A stretch of 64,000 bases of DNA from Bin18 sp965242795 (GCA_965242795.1 OZ251505.1:2852001-2916000); one strand, 5' to 3'. Positions 54,053-63,422 are shown, counted from the stretch's first letter. Numbers and translations: made by a program. The notes: generated by a model not told the origin, from the letters alone.

Positions 54053-55747
54053 CTACCCGCCGTGCCGCAGCAGTTGGCCGGAAGTCACGCCGGTGTTCTT
54101 GTCGTTCTCCAGCGTCATCTCGCCGTTCACGAACACGGCGCGATAACCCTCGGCCTTCTGCACCCGCCGCCACTCCTTGCCCGGCAGGTCGTGCACGACT
54201 TCCATCGGCAACACCTTCAGGTTGTCGTAGTCGTACACCACGATGTCCGCCGGCGCGCCTTCGCGCAGTACGCCGCGGTTGCGGAACCCCGCACACGCCG
54301 CCGGCTGCGCGCTGAGCCGCCAGTGGGCTTCTTCCAGACTCATGATCTGGTTCTCGCGCACGATGCGCGTGATCGCCTCGGTCGAGTAGCGCCCGCCACA
54401 GAAGAACTTGGTATGCGCCCCGCCGTCCGACACACCGAACAGGGTCGTGTCCGGCTCGACGACCTCTTTGAGATGTTCGAGCTTCTGGCCGATCGACGGC
54501 CCGTAGAACGTCGTCCGCATGTTGTCCGCCAGCGCCAAGTCGAGCATGGCATCGACCGGGTGCTTGCCCTCCCGCTCGCCCACTTCGCGCAAGGTCAGGT
54601 TCTCGAAGTGCTTCATGTCGTCGCGCTGGACTTCCAGCACCATAATCTCGTCGAACGAACTGGTGACCGCGCCGGTCGGATCGTTCTTCAGGCCGGCACG
54701 CCGGGTCGGATCGGCCAGCTTGGAGCGCCGCTCCTCCAGCGTCCCCAGCGTCGCTTCCCGCCACGCCGGATCGTCGTCCCACAGGTTCCAGTCCTCGAAG
54801 GTGAACGTGAAGCCGGCGTCCGTGGTCAGGCCCTGGGCGTAGATGCGCAGGCCCTTCTGGCGGCAGCGTTCGATCCACTTGAGCAGGTGCCGGTGGCGTT
54901 CGGGATAGCGATCACTGGCCTGGATGACGTTGTACAGGATCGGCCGGCCGCTCGCCTCGGCGAGTTGTTCGTAGCTGCGCTCGATTTCCTCGTAGCCGGC
55001 CACGGTCGGAATGAGCGTCATCTGGATGAAGCCCGCGTTCCGGTCGGCCAGCACCTTGGCCAACCGGACACAGGTTTCCTGGTGCATGATGTCGGTCGGC
55101 ATGGGCGTGCCGTCGTAGTCGCACTGCACGCTGTCGGCGCCGAGGCGTTGCGCGGACCAGCCGCAGCCGCCGGCGTCCATGCCCTCGTGCAGCAGGCGCA
55201 CCATTTCCTTGTGTTCGTCGTCGGTCGGCATGCGGCCCGACTTTGCGTCCTCGCGGCCCATGACCCACACCATGAGCGGCGCGATCGGCACGTAGGGCAG
55301 GATGTTCAGCCCTTTCGGGGCGCGGTCGACGCTGTCCAGGAATTCCGGGAAAGTCACCCAGTCCCACGGCATGCCGGCCTTCATGGATTCGTACGGAATC
55401 GCTTCGGTCCGGGTCATGGTCAGCATGGCGCGCTCGCGGCCTTCCGGCGGGGTCGGCGCGAACCCGAATCCGCAGTTGCCGATCACCACCGACGTTATGC
55501 CGTGCCAGCCGGAGATCGTGAGATACGGATCCCAGAACAACTGGGCGTCGTAGTGCGTGTGCAGGTCGATGAAGCCCGGCACCACCATGTGGCCCTCGGC
55601 GTCCAGCGTCTTGGTGGCCTGGTGCGACTGGAGCCGGCCGATCTTGGCGATCTTGCCGTCCTTCACCCCGATGTCTCCGCGGTAACGCGGGAGCCGCGTT
55701 CCGTCGATAATCATCCCGTCTTTGATCACGAGATCGAATTCTGGCAT
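54053..55747 (-). CDS. N-acyl-D-amino acid deacylase (amidohydrolase 3)
   Basis: This 564-aa metal-dependent hydrolase resembles D-aminoacylase/DAN-type proteins. DLHTHYDAQLFWDP (residues 61-74) has the first metal His pair, NCGFGFAP and the later DGGAHTKFF follow as in the family. Such enzymes cleave N-acyl groups from D-amino acids or process other cyclic amides; true substrate is unknown. The start ATG at 55747 follows AGGAGGG; a longer reading with 11 extra residues has no ribosome site. It is monocistronic and ends with a terminator. Confidence 0.9.
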   Translation of the reverse strand: MPEFDLVIKDGMIIDGTRLPRYRGDIGVKDGKIAKIGRLQSHQATKTLDAEGHMVVPGFIDLHTHYDAQLFWDPYLTISGWHGITSVVIGNCGFGFAPTPPEGRERAMLTMTRTEAIPYESMKAGMPWDWVTFPEFLDSVDRAPKGLNILPYVPIAPLMVWVMGREDAKSGRMPTDDEHKEMVRLLHEGMDAGGCGWSAQRLGADSVQCDYDGTPMPTDIMHQETCVRLAKVLADRNAGFIQMTLIPTVAGYEEIERSYEQLAEASGRPILYNVIQASDRYPERHRHLLKWIERCRQKGLRIYAQGLTTDAGFTFTFEDWNLWDDDPAWREATLGTLEERRSKLADPTRRAGLKNDPTGAVTSSFDEIMVLEVQRDDMKHFENLTLREVGEREGKHPVDAMLDLALADNMRTTFYGPSIGQKLEHLKEVVEPDTTLFGVSDGGAHTKFFCGGRYSTEAITRIVRENQIMSLEEAHWRLSAQPAACAGFRNRGVLREGAPADIVVYDYDNLKVLPMEVVHDLPGKEWRRVQKAEGYRAVFVNGEMTLENDKNTGVTSGQLLRHGG

Positions 55748-55901
55748 GGCGTCCCTCCTTGAGAACGGGTTACTCGACACGGGTTTCTACGGAACCCGGG
55801 CGAACTTTGTCTTCCGCCTACTACCAAAACACCGTTCCTGCAAGGCTTCGGAACAGAAATTTTTTCGAGATTTTCGGGCCGCTGCGGGCGGCAATCTGAA
55901 T

Positions 55902-56090
55902 GAGCGTTCAGAACGATGCGGACAGGTGCGCCTGTACGTGGCGCTGGTAGATCTTGGGCAGTTCCAGCGGCAGGGACGGAATGTCTTCCAGGACCCTGTA
56001 GCGCGACGGGGCGCACATCTCGCGCAGGTAGTCCTGGCCGCCCTTATCGACCGTGAGGCAGAACGACTGGCCGTGTTCGTGCTCGGCCTC
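55902..56090 (-). repeat. Partial duplication of the NorD-like gene 2 3' end
   Basis: This 189-bp segment matches 58495-58684 at about 94 percent (roughly 11 mismatches by eye). It encodes the last 60 residues of NorD-2 (from EAEHEH to LSASF) with a stop at 55909-55911. The changes turn several conserved residues (H to Q, M to R, V to G, E to A), so this copy is decaying. Confidence 0.85.
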
Positions 56091-56251
56091 ATCCGGTCGT
56101 AGATCTGCAACATGTACACCGGCGCGACCGGCAACAGTACGTTCGCCGCCGCGCTGAATCCCGCCACGCCGAGGAGCCCGCCCCGACAGCGGCGTAGGGC
56201 TGTTTGGAGGGGTGCCGCCGGAGCGCGGCCAGTGTGGGGAATGGACCCCAC
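55909..56251 (-). pseudogene. Truncated type I secretion ABC transporter fused to NorD fragment
   Basis: The GTG at 56251 opens a frame reading ALRRCRGGLLGVAGFSAAAN and then VLLPVAPVYMLQIYDRM, which is the N-terminus of PrtD/HlyB-like type I secretion permease-ATPases. After YDRM at about 56091 the sequence switches to a duplicated piece of the NorD-2 gene, out of frame, so the rest of the transporter (its transmembrane and ATPase domains) is gone. It lies 79 bp after the RTX gene with a strong hairpin between them, which is the typical order for an RTX and its exporter. The gene is a remnant. Confidence 0.85.
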
Positions 56252-56282
56252 GCCGCGGCCGGTTCTTCAGAGGGGATCGAAA

Positions 56283-56327
56283 GCGAAGCGGGCGGGGCCA
56301 TGGTGGGGCCGGCCCCGCCCGCTTCGC
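56283..56327 (-). terminator. Strong hairpin between RTX and secretion gene
   Basis: Perfect 17-bp arms GCGAAGCGGGCGGGGCC/GGCCCCGCCCGCTTCGC are separated by 11 nt, three bases past the RTX stop codon. It lacks a long T-run. In known RTX operons an attenuating terminator often sits between the toxin and exporter genes, and this fits that position. Confidence 0.7.
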
Positions 56328-56330
56328 AGG

Positions 56331-57791
56331 TTACGCCAACAGCAGGTCGGCGTCGCCCAGGGTGTGCAACCCGGTCAGGTCCACTTGAAAGTCCGCATTG
56401 CCATTCCCATCCAGGTCCACCAGCACGTGCGTCACGTCGTTGGCCGTCCCCGCTTGGTCATCTTGCCTGTACCGCACCGACCCGGCACCGCTGGACACTT
56501 GCTTGGTCCCGCTGAACGCGTCGGTCCCGATGAACGTCAACTTCGTCCCGGTAGGGAGGCTCGAGTGCTCCGCCAAGCCCCGCAGGTCCAACCGGTCGCC
56601 TTGGCCCAAATCGTTGCCTTGACTGTCCGTTTTGTTGATCCCGTGAAAGTCCGTCACCAGATCCGTCTTTGCATTTAGCTCGCTCGGCGCCGTCGGGTTC
56701 ATGACGACACTCTCCGTCCCGACGACGAACGTGTCCGCCCCATCGCCCCCGGTCAGCGTGTCCTTACCCATCCCGCCGTCCAAGCGGTCGTCCCCGGCGT
56801 CGCCATTCAAGGTGTCGGTGCCCGCCCCGCCAGACAAGAAATCATGGCCCGCGCCGCCGAACAGCCAATCGTTGCCCGCGCCCCCATTCAGCGCGTCATT
56901 ATCGGCGCCTCCAGCCAAGTAGTCGTTGCCGTCTCCCCCGTATAAGCGGTCATCGCCTATATCGCCGTACAGGCCGCCGACCCCGCCCTTAGCTGGGTCG
57001 GTCATGTCATCGCCGGCGCCCCCATACAGGACGTCGTCGCCCGCGCCCCCAGCCAACAAGTCGGCGCCGGCGCCCCCAGCCAAGTAGTCGTCGCCCGCCC
57101 CGCCAAGCAACCCCTTGGATCCCAACTCGTCCCCGTCTCTTCCATACAGGATGTCGTTGCCCGGGCCCCCATTCAGATAGTCGGCACCGGCGCCCCCGTC
57201 CAAGTAGTCGTCGCCCGCCCCGCCGACCAGGCGATCATCGCCGCCTTCCCCGTACAGGTTGTCGTTCCCGGCCCCACCGTCCAGGGTGTCGGCGGAGCCA
57301 TTATACGGCTTAGCATCGGGAGGCCTTTCTTTTTCCCAACGATCACCATACAGATTGTCGTCTCCGGCTTCCCCGTACAGCTCGTCGTTGTTGGGGCCCC
57401 CGTACAGATTGTCATTGTCATTCCCACCCCACAAGTAGTCGGGACCGCCTCTGCCGGTCAGAACATCGTCACCGGCCCCGCCCCACAGGCTATCATCGCC
57501 ACTCGAGCCATGCAGGAAGTCGTTCCCATCTTCCCCATACAGAAGGTCGCGAGCTGTCCCACCGTGTATCCAGTCGTTGCCATCTCCCCCATACAGCTCG
57601 TCTACGCCTGAGAAACCCTTCAGGACATCGTGGCCGTCTCCGCCCTTCAAGATATTGTTACGCTCATCCCCCAGCAGGGTATCGTTTCCGCCCAGACCGA
57701 ATAATGTGTCAAGACCGGTGGTCCAATCTGTTGAGAGCCAAGAATCATGCCCCTCAGTTAGTTTGCGCTCATTAGCTTTTAGTGTCGCCAT
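56331..57791 (-). CDS. RTX calcium-binding repeat protein
   Basis: This 486-aa protein is built of about 35 nonapeptide GGxGxDxLx repeats (for example GGDGNDWIHGG, GGAGDDVLYGG) in two blocks, and ends in a C-terminal domain (about 365-486) typical of type I secreted RTX proteins. The repeats bind Ca2+ outside the cell and fold into a beta-roll. The N-terminal 30 residues are unrelated, and no enzyme domain is visible. The start ATG at 57791 follows AAGGAG. Its exporter lies directly downstream but is truncated. A surface-layer, adhesin or bacteriocin-like role is possible. Confidence 0.92.
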   Translation of the reverse strand: MATLKANERKLTEGHDSWLSTDWTTGLDTLFGLGGNDTLLGDERNNILKGGDGHDVLKGFSGVDELYGGDGNDWIHGGTARDLLYGEDGNDFLHGSSGDDSLWGGAGDDVLTGRGGPDYLWGGNDNDNLYGGPNNDELYGEAGDDNLYGDRWEKERPPDAKPYNGSADTLDGGAGNDNLYGEGGDDRLVGGAGDDYLDGGAGADYLNGGPGNDILYGRDGDELGSKGLLGGAGDDYLAGGAGADLLAGGAGDDVLYGGAGDDMTDPAKGGVGGLYGDIGDDRLYGGDGNDYLAGGADNDALNGGAGNDWLFGGAGHDFLSGGAGTDTLNGDAGDDRLDGGMGKDTLTGGDGADTFVVGTESVVMNPTAPSELNAKTDLVTDFHGINKTDSQGNDLGQGDRLDLRGLAEHSSLPTGTKLTFIGTDAFSGTKQVSSGAGSVRYRQDDQAGTANDVTHVLVDLDGNGNADFQVDLTGLHTLGDADLLLA

Positions 57792-58494
57792 CGTTGGCTC
57801 CTTTCTTCCGTGCCGGCCCGCAGGCCGGGTCAATGGAGGGGGTTCCCTCTCGCTTCCGTTTCTGCCTTAGCCGCCGATCAGACAGTAGCCTCTACCGGCG
57901 CCCCCGCTTTTCCTCATGACATAAACTGGGTTCGCACCGTCCTCCTTTCCGTTGGCGTTGCCGGTCGGTTAGTTCCCTTGCGAGTAACGAGCCTCACCGT
58001 TCGTCGGCTCACTCCCGCCACTTGTGTGTTCGTTCCCCTCGCTCCCCACAAAACAGTAGGAGGGGCCGGGGACGGAGAATCTGAGCGTTGATGTGAAGGC
58101 ACCGCGGGCGAGACGCACCGCGCCACGCGGGGGCGTGTCTGGAACGGGAATGAGAACCCGCTTCCAGGCTTCCGAGGCGGATATTGCCGCGGCGACGCCG
58201 CGCTATGAAACCGAAATGAACAGGAGATTCCGCGGGGGGGGGGCGGAGACTGTGTCGGCGACCAACCTTCCGGTGTCGATAGGGGGCGCGTCGCGCATCA
58301 TGGCCGGTTCCCGCTGGCTTCCCATTCGCTGCATTGGAAAGCGGCTCTATGCCACGTAACAAACTCGAAAGTCAAGCGTCTGGAGTGCTTGGGGAGCTAA
58401 CGGTTTCGATTATTTCATCCGGGACATGGACGTTCCGGTTGCGTTGTCAGGGTGAAAATCCGAGCTGCATTCTCGGTTCCATCGACGCTCCGAG
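57792..58494. other. Long gene-free region upstream of RTX gene
   Basis: The 700-bp stretch between the RTX gene and the NorD-2 gene holds no credible gene. It includes the RTX promoter region and a run of ten Gs near 58235. I see no TCGACAAGCTCA repeat and no clear operator. Confidence 0.4.
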
Positions 58495-58501
58495 TGAACG
58501 T

Positions 58502-61165
58502 TCAGAACGATTCGGACAGATGGGCCTGCACGTGGCGTTGGTAGATCTTGGGCAGTTCCAGCGGCAGGGACGGAATGTCTTCCAGGACCATGTAGCGCGA
58601 CGGGGCGCACATCTCACGCAGGTAGTCGTGCCCGCCCTTATCGACCGTGAGGCAGAACGACTGGACGTGTTCGTGCTCGGCCTCGCGCAGCGCCATCATG
58701 GTGTCGCGCAGCCCGTACGTGGGGGCGTTGCCGTCGCGGCCGTAGTCGGCGTCCTCGGGATAGCCGTCGCTCAGCAACACGAGCAGCTTGGCGCGACACG
58801 CCACGTCCTTGAGTTTGCGCGTGGCGTGCCGGACCGCAGCGCCCATGCGCGTGCTGCGCTTGGGGGCCAACCCGCCGATGCGGCCCTTGACCTCGTCGGA
58901 GAGTCGCTCGGCGAACGATTTGACCGGATACACCTCGACGTTGTGGCGCCCGGCGCTGGAGAAGCCGTAGATCGCGTACGCGTCGCCGATCTCGTCCAGG
59001 GCCGCGGACAGGACGACGACTGCCTCCTTGAGCACGTCGATCACGCGCAGGTCGCGTCCGTTTCCCGGGCCGGGATTCTCCGCCGGGAGATCGGACACGT
59101 TCTTGTCGATGCGTTCGTCGGTGGACGCGCTCAGGTCCAATAGAAACAACGCGGCCACGTCGCGCTCCAAAGGTTGCCGCGCCGCGTACAGCCGCGTGGC
59201 CGGCGCCACTCCGGTCCGCACGTCCACCCGCGCACCGACCGCGGCGTCCAGATCGATCACCTCTCCGTCTTCCAACCCCTTGACCAGCCGGGACATCCTG
59301 GGCCGGAGTTGCTGGAACTCGCGCTTGATGCGCGGAATCACCTCTTCGTAGCGCGCCAGCGTCTGCTCGAAGAAGCCGCCCCGGTCGCCCTCCAGCCGGG
59401 TCTCGAACAACTCGCACCAGCGGGCACGGTAGTCCTCGATCAGAAAATCCCACTCGTCGTACACGTAGCGCACACCCACCGCGGACCCGCGGCGCCGGAG
59501 TTGTTCCTTCTTGCGCTGCTTCTGCTCGGCCACGTCCTCCTCGTCTTCCTCCCCGGCGTCGATCGGAATGCCGTGCAGCGACGTCGGGCGCAGGTTCTTC
59601 ACCTTCTTCTCGGCCTTGCCCGCGCGCAACACGCCGGCCAGCCGCGCGGCCAAGTCCTCCTCCTGCGGCGTCAGCGTGGCGTCCACCTGTTGCGCCCCCT
59701 GGTCGACGGACCGATCGGTCTGCATTCCCAAGTCCGCACCCTCCGCCTGCCCGGCGGGGGTAGGGACGGCCGCGTACAACTCGCAGGCGAGGGCCAACGC
59801 ATCCTCGACGGTCGCCCCCGCCTCCCAACCCGGAACGAGCGCGGCGTCGAGCCTGTCGAGTCCGGACCGGATGAAACGCGGCAACAGGTGCGTCGCCGAT
59901 GCTGCCCAGGTCAGGTCCGGGCGCAAGCCCGGATAGGCGTCCGCCAGCCGCGCGGAGATGCGGCGCGCCTCGACGAACAGAAAGAGCGCTTCGATCCGAT
60001 CGGGCCGCGTGAACAATGCGTACAACGCGTCCAGGGTCCGGGGGATGGAATCCGAAGGCGCACGTCCTCTGACCGCCGCGGGCAGCCGCGGCCACACCGA
60101 AGCCAACGACAGGGCGTAGGTTCCGAACTCGATCCGCCCGGCCTGGTGTGCGGCCAGCATACACAACAGCCGAAAATTCTCCTCGAACGTCGGAAACTCG
60201 TCGACGGCCGCCGGCAGCGGCAGAAATTCGTCCTCGTCATCCACGACCGCGAGCGGCGGCGGAAACGACGGATGATCGAGTTCCTGGATGCTGACCGCCT
60301 CGCCGCACAGCATGTGCATGTATTTGACCAGCGCGCCGTGCACTTCGGACAGGCGCGCCGCGGGCGACTCGTGTTGCAAGACCTGGAAGCTGGTCCGCGA
60401 CTCCAGGGTGAAGAATGCCTCCCCGGCCTGCGGGTTGCGCGCGGCGATCTCCTCCCCGGTCTGAATCCAGGTCAGCACCCCGTTGGCGCCGACCTGTTCG
60501 TACGCGCGCGACAACGTGCGGAACAGCCGCGCGACGCCGGCGGGAAAAATCGAGGCGAGGCCGGCAATGCGCTCCAGCACGGACGGGCGGGTGTCCACGG
60601 CCAGCGCGTTCAGCGTGGGGGCGAGAAACGGGATGACCGACGGCAGCGGGTCCGGGTCGAACGAAGCCACGGGTTGCAGGCAGCGCAGCAGCACCGGGCG
60701 CAACGGCGGCGCAATCGTGGCCAGACTGCGCGGCAGGGCGTGATAGATGCCCGCGGCCGCGGTCCGCGAACGATAGACGGCCGACCGGCCCAGGCGGTAC
60801 ACGCCGATGCGCTCGCTGCGGGCCAATCCGGCGAGCCCGTCCGGGAAGCGCGCGAAGTCGGTTTCTCCATCGACCGACGCGACGTCGCACACGAACCGCG
60901 TCCATTCGGCCATCTCCGCCCGGTTCAGCACCGGCAGCAGGTCCGCGCTGGCGGCGAACATGATGGACGACAGGCGTTCTCCGCGCGGGCCGAGCGTCGT
61001 GGCCATCCGCCGGCCCTGCTCGACCCAGTCCTGCACACGTTCCTCGTCGAGCCAGTCCCGGACGACGCGCGGCGCGACGCGCGAAAGGCCGGCGCGCAGG
61101 CTCGTCCGCTGCGCCGCCGTGAGACCCGCGACTTCCAGCCGCTCACGGCTGTCGGCCTGCCGCAC
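58502..61165 (-). CDS. NorD-like VWA protein 2
   Basis: This 887-aa protein is the intact paralogue of the 1070-aa protein at 13.4-16.6 kb. It has a long helical N-terminal region (about 1-500), a basic linker (QKQRKKEQLRRRG), and a C-terminal VWA domain with LLDLSASTDERID and LVLLSDGYPED. NorD and CbbO partners of MoxR ATPases are the closest named families. No AAA+ gene is adjacent. It starts with a GTG at 61165, two bases after the VOC stop, so it is translated with the VOC and Rieske genes. It ends cleanly with SESF and a stop, in contrast to the paralogue. Confidence 0.88.
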   Translation of the reverse strand: MRQADSRERLEVAGLTAAQRTSLRAGLSRVAPRVVRDWLDEERVQDWVEQGRRMATTLGPRGERLSSIMFAASADLLPVLNRAEMAEWTRFVCDVASVDGETDFARFPDGLAGLARSERIGVYRLGRSAVYRSRTAAAGIYHALPRSLATIAPPLRPVLLRCLQPVASFDPDPLPSVIPFLAPTLNALAVDTRPSVLERIAGLASIFPAGVARLFRTLSRAYEQVGANGVLTWIQTGEEIAARNPQAGEAFFTLESRTSFQVLQHESPAARLSEVHGALVKYMHMLCGEAVSIQELDHPSFPPPLAVVDDEDEFLPLPAAVDEFPTFEENFRLLCMLAAHQAGRIEFGTYALSLASVWPRLPAAVRGRAPSDSIPRTLDALYALFTRPDRIEALFLFVEARRISARLADAYPGLRPDLTWAASATHLLPRFIRSGLDRLDAALVPGWEAGATVEDALALACELYAAVPTPAGQAEGADLGMQTDRSVDQGAQQVDATLTPQEEDLAARLAGVLRAGKAEKKVKNLRPTSLHGIPIDAGEEDEEDVAEQKQRKKEQLRRRGSAVGVRYVYDEWDFLIEDYRARWCELFETRLEGDRGGFFEQTLARYEEVIPRIKREFQQLRPRMSRLVKGLEDGEVIDLDAAVGARVDVRTGVAPATRLYAARQPLERDVAALFLLDLSASTDERIDKNVSDLPAENPGPGNGRDLRVIDVLKEAVVVLSAALDEIGDAYAIYGFSSAGRHNVEVYPVKSFAERLSDEVKGRIGGLAPKRSTRMGAAVRHATRKLKDVACRAKLLVLLSDGYPEDADYGRDGNAPTYGLRDTMMALREAEHEHVQSFCLTVDKGGHDYLREMCAPSRYMVLEDIPSLPLELPKIYQRHVQAHLSESF

Positions 61166-61167
61166 GG

Positions 61168-61668
61168 TCAGGCCGCGCTCCGCATCTGCTTCAGCATGTC
61201 GCGGATGCTGCGGTCGTCCCCGGCGAAGGCGAGCTTGTCCAGGCCGAGATAGGCGTTGGGCATGCCCGCGAACGCTTCGACCGGATTGTCGCTATAGACC
61301 TCCAGCTCGTGGCCGTCCGGGTCGCTGAAGTACACGCTCTTGCTGATGCCGTGGTTCACGGTGAAGCGGACGGGCACCTGCTTGGCCTTGAGTTCGCGGT
61401 ACGCGGCTTCGAGGTCGGCCTCGCTGCGCAGCCGGAACGCGACGTGGGCCAGACCGACTTGCCGGGATTGCGGCGACGCGGCATCCGCGCCGATCTCGAA
61501 CAGCGCGATCTCGTGGTGGTCGCGCGCGTGGTTGGCCAGAAAGACGGCCCGGATCTCGGGGACGTCCTTCATCACCTGCATCCCCAGCACTTCGGTGTAG
61601 AACGTCCGCGAGCGGTCCAGGTCGCGCACCTTGAGCACGACGTGTCCCAAGCGTTCGGGGCGAATCAT
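61168..61668 (-). CDS. VOC family (extradiol dioxygenase/glyoxalase-like) protein
   Basis: This 166-aa protein has two VOC modules. The metal ligands are visible as H9 (LGHVVLKV), H75 (GLAHVAF) and E123 (in HELEVY), which fits an iron- or manganese-dependent extradiol dioxygenase or glyoxalase-type enzyme. The start ATG at 61668 follows AAAGGAGGT, which is strong. It lies 48 bp after the 108-aa gene and 2 bp before NorD-2. A catabolic role in ring opening with the neighbouring Rieske oxygenase is possible. Confidence 0.9.
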   Translation of the reverse strand: MIRPERLGHVVLKVRDLDRSRTFYTEVLGMQVMKDVPEIRAVFLANHARDHHEIALFEIGADAASPQSRQVGLAHVAFRLRSEADLEAAYRELKAKQVPVRFTVNHGISKSVYFSDPDGHELEVYSDNPVEAFAGMPNAYLGLDKLAFAGDDRSIRDMLKQMRSAA

Positions 61669-61716
61669 GGGCCACCTCCTTTTTCGTGCGACGCGCCCCC
61701 GGTCTCGCACCCCGCG

Positions 61717-62043
61717 CTACCTGTGGGTAGCCGTGATGCGCTTGATGTCGAACCCGTCGATGACGCTCGGCTGGCCGAACTGTTCGACCGCGGGGGCGAC
61801 CTCGGCCAGCGACAGGGTCAGGTAGAACAGCCGACGCGCGTCGTCCGGCATCGTGTCGAGAGGGAACTGCTCCAGGTAGCGGAGCGCGTCGTCACCCCGC
61901 GCGAGCATGGCGTCGTAGAACGCGCGGATCTCCGCGAAGGTGCTCGCCTGGCGTTGGTCGCTGCGCTCCGCCTCGGTCGCCAGCGCCCACGCCAGCCACG
62001 GCTCCAGATCGCGGAACTGTGCGGGCAGGCGCGCGTCAGGCAT
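61717..62043 (-). CDS. Uncharacterised 108-aa protein next to Rieske gene
   Basis: This small protein is helical (LEPWLAWALATEAERSDQRQ, AFYDAMLARGDDALRYLEQF, LFYLTLSLAEVAPAVEQFG) with no cofactor motif. Its ATG overlaps the Rieske stop by eight bases (62036-62043), so translation is coupled. It could be a small accessory or subunit-like partner of the oxygenase, but it does not resemble the typical beta subunit of ring-hydroxylating dioxygenases. Confidence 0.65.
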   Translation of the reverse strand: MPDARLPAQFRDLEPWLAWALATEAERSDQRQASTFAEIRAFYDAMLARGDDALRYLEQFPLDTMPDDARRLFYLTLSLAEVAPAVEQFGQPSVIDGFDIKRITATHR

Positions 62044-63334
62044 GGGCGGACGCCTCCTGTCCGGTGGCCCCGACGGCCACTTCGACCGGCTGGCCGGTGA
62101 GCATCCGGTCGATCACGTGGTGGCTGTGGCGGATCAGGATTTCCTCGTCGTGCAGATAGAAGTCCCGCTTCGCGCCGGAGGAAAGTACGGATTGGGTCTC
62201 TTCGAACGTGCGCCCGTCTTCGAGGATGATGTCGCGGAAGATGACGTTGCCGTATTCCTGGCTGAAACGCTGGCCGGCCGTGGTGGCGCGCGGAAAATAC
62301 TGGGTGGACGTCCACCGCGTGCGGTCCACGCCGAGCGGAACGAACTGGTGCGTGAAGTACGAGCCCTGCGACACGTCCACGAAGAAGGCCGGGAAGATCA
62401 CGTTCAGGTCGAGCGACCACGCCGTGCTGCGCAGCGGGTTCACGCCCGGGGGCAGGCCGTCCGTCGAAAAGTCCTTCCGAATGACGATCTCGCCGTGCTT
62501 GCCGGCCAGCGTCGCCACCGGGCTGGGTTGGTAGTCGGCGCTGCCGTACAGCGACGCGCGTCCGTGGCGCGGGAACAGCTTCATGTCGAGCACGTGGGCG
62601 TACGGGTTCTCCTTGCTGGTGAACGAGTCCGGGATGGACCGCTTGTGCAGGAAGGCCACGTGATAGACCTCCTGAAAGGCGTCCTTGACCACCTTCCAGT
62701 TGGCGTTCACCTCGGTGGACCACGCCGTGCTGCTGGCCGAGAACTCGTCGAACGGATAGCCGTCCAACTCGCGCGCCAGGTCGCCCAGATACTCCGCCAA
62801 GGTCTCTTGGGGATGCGGGTCCACGTTCACGAAGATGAAGCCCTGCCAGACGTCCACGGCGACCGGCGTCATGCCGAGCCGCGTTTTCGGCAAGTCGGAA
62901 AAGCGTTCTTCGTCCGGCACGAATTTGAGCGCGCCGTCCAGGCCGTACGTCCAGCCGTGGAAGCGGCACGTGAAGTTCTGGCAGGTGCCGCCCGTGTCCC
63001 AGGCGACCTTGTTGCCGCGGTGCGAACAGATGTTGTGGAACGCGCGGACGCCGCCGTCCTTGCCGCGCACGACGATGATCGACGTGTCGCAGACGGGCAG
63101 ATCCTCCACGAAATAGTCGCCCGGATCGGGAATGCGCTCGACCCGCCCGACGTTGATCCAGACTTTCTTGAAGATGCGCTCCCGCTCCAGGGCGTATTGT
63201 TCCCCGGAGACGAAGACGTCCGCGGGAAGCGGGCCGGTTCCCAAATGGGGGTACTGTCGGTGCCAGCGGTAGCCGCTGCCGGCGCCATTCGTCGCGCCGT
63301 TCCCGTTCGTCGATCGAGATTCCGAATGCCGCAT
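62036..63334 (-). CDS. Rieske non-haem iron oxygenase, alpha-subunit type
   Basis: This 432-aa protein has a Rieske [2Fe-2S] site (C103-x-H105 and C123-x2-H126 in CSHRGN ... CRFHGW) and a catalytic domain with H225 and H230 (VYHVAFLH) as mononuclear-iron ligands, the third acidic ligand being expected in the C-terminal half. It is the terminal oxygenase type that hydroxylates aromatic rings or demethylates substrates, fed by a reductase and ferredoxin not seen nearby. The start ATG at 63334 follows GGGAGGA. It leads a run of four genes with the 108-aa protein, VOC protein and NorD-2. Confidence 0.92.
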   Translation of the reverse strand: MRHSESRSTNGNGATNGAGSGYRWHRQYPHLGTGPLPADVFVSGEQYALERERIFKKVWINVGRVERIPDPGDYFVEDLPVCDTSIIVVRGKDGGVRAFHNICSHRGNKVAWDTGGTCQNFTCRFHGWTYGLDGALKFVPDEERFSDLPKTRLGMTPVAVDVWQGFIFVNVDPHPQETLAEYLGDLARELDGYPFDEFSASSTAWSTEVNANWKVVKDAFQEVYHVAFLHKRSIPDSFTSKENPYAHVLDMKLFPRHGRASLYGSADYQPSPVATLAGKHGEIVIRKDFSTDGLPPGVNPLRSTAWSLDLNVIFPAFFVDVSQGSYFTHQFVPLGVDRTRWTSTQYFPRATTAGQRFSQEYGNVIFRDIILEDGRTFEETQSVLSSGAKRDFYLHDEEILIRHSHHVIDRMLTGQPVEVAVGATGQEASAHA

Positions 63335-63422
63335 CGGGCGTCCTCCCTTCATGCCTTCCATCACTCCATCGGCCTGGAGTGGGCGTGGTGGTTCGATTGC
63401 CGTTCCTGAAAAGATGCCGTTT

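Noticed and set aside
59174..61252. Long open frame on the plus strand opposite NorD-2
   Set aside because: It is the shadow of a well-supported minus-strand gene, with Arg/Gly-rich composition and no domain.
61940..63409. Long plus-strand open frame opposite the Rieske gene
   Set aside because: The minus strand carries the Rieske and iron-site motifs in frame; the opposite frame has no family signature.
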